From positions 1 to 64,000 of the forward strand of contig JANNBM010000017.1 of the NCBI GenBank assembly GCA_031385445.1: a stretch of DNA of 64,000 nt, written 5' to 3'. The position numbers were made by a program, and so were the translations under genes. The notes beneath the pieces were generated by a model that worked only from the letters and a program-made list of their open reading frames with translations, did not search any database and was not told the origin of the DNA. Position 1 is the stretch's first letter; the number at the start of each line of letters is the position of its first letter. The DNA is from CAIYZT01 sp031385445. Its GTDB lineage: Bacteria > Pseudomonadota > Alphaproteobacteria > Rhodobacterales > Rhodobacteraceae. Below are positions 63,782-64,000 of this stretch, piece by piece.

Positions 63782-64000
63782 TCATGCTGCGCCTCCCCGT
63801 GCGGATGGCAAGAGTGTGGTGATCAGCCGGGCAAGGATCCGCCGCAAGGAAACCGGCAAGGACAGCGCCCATGGGGCCGTCAAAACCGCCACCGCCTTCG
63901 GGCTTAGTCCGGGATTTTGCGCTAAAACCGGGGTCCATTCGGCCAACTTTGGTGCATCCAGGCCGATTTCCGTCAAAAACCCGGTTCCCGGACCCAGGGA
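63782..64000 (-). CDS. C-terminal part of an unknown gene (cut by window edge)
   Basis: The minus-strand frame is open from the right edge to a stop at 63782 (about 72 codons visible). It contains LDAPKLAEWTPVLAQNPGLS and APWALSLPVSLRRILARLIT. No family recognised. It ends 29 bases before the start of the upstream-coupled lipoprotein gene and is probably part of the sdh-region operon. Confidence 0.55.
   Translation of the reverse strand, partial: SLGPGTGFLTEIGLDAPKLAEWTPVLAQNPGLSPKAVAVLTAPWALSLPVSLRRILARLITTLLPSARGGAA

Overview
The window looks like chromosomal DNA of an alphaproteobacterium of the family Rhodobacteraceae (Roseobacter/Rhodobacter group). It is GC-rich and carries ChpT of the CckA-ChpT-CtrA relay, the ornithine-lipid pair OlsB-OlsA, an ObgE-ProB-ProA run downstream of L21/L27, a bactofilin, DUF3553 and TIGR03643/DUF2805 small proteins, and many four-base ATGA/GTGA gene overlaps. 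No plasmid or phage backbone is visible. The species cannot be named from this sequence.

Layout. 1-430: promoter and leader of a leftward rRNA operon whose 16S gene lies off the left edge. 505-9961: core metabolism (amidohydrolase, ureohydrolase, bactofilin, ECHDC3-like crotonase, MFS transporter, M32 carboxypeptidase, heme A synthase, acyltransferase, TrmJ). 10029-19703: TfoX_N protein, ThiE-like protein, OlsB/OlsA, DUF3553, ChpT, proA/proB/obgE, two GNAT genes, L27 and L21. 19965-22317: secreted DUF2059-like protein, tRNA-Ser(CGA), a methylase remnant and two coupled small genes.

23091-33625 is a copper region. An intact, overlapping operon copA-cueR-DUF1007-nicO faces copZ across two promoters with the 19-bp spacer typical of MerR-family control. 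Beyond copZ lies about 3.7 kb of decayed metal-related genes: a frameshifted exported protein, a YtkA-like remnant, a CPx-ATPase with a YHS domain, a YqaA membrane protein and a TlpA-like thioredoxin. An intact Met-rich multicopper oxidase and a small exported protein follow. The remnant of an IS3-family OrfA lies next to them. Together they read as an acquired copper-resistance island that is partly eroded and partly still working.

34453-41949: a TetR regulator divergent from a polyamine-type ABC transporter (binding protein, two permeases, ATPase) coupled to an MBL hydrolase, and a convergent single-chain aconitase-X (DUF126+DUF521) protein. 42979-53878: TPR protein, SRAP peptidase, membrane-linked LuxR regulator divergent from a secreted protein, DUF952, pyrD, a lone AsnC ligand domain, a RecD-like helicase, several small or secreted proteins, and a PlsB-type acyltransferase. 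53955-64000: GH3 beta-glucosidase, deoD, an SHMT-fold PLP enzyme coupled to an aldo/keto reductase, DUF429, glutathionyl-hydroquinone reductase, a membrane protein, sdhB with two lipoproteins, and a gene cut by the right edge.

I found no CRISPR array, prophage or complete transposon, and no clear new defence system. The most interesting items are the CueR-linked DUF1007-NicO operon, the eroded copper island, a recurring intergenic element (four copies), and the transporter/AcnX cassette.
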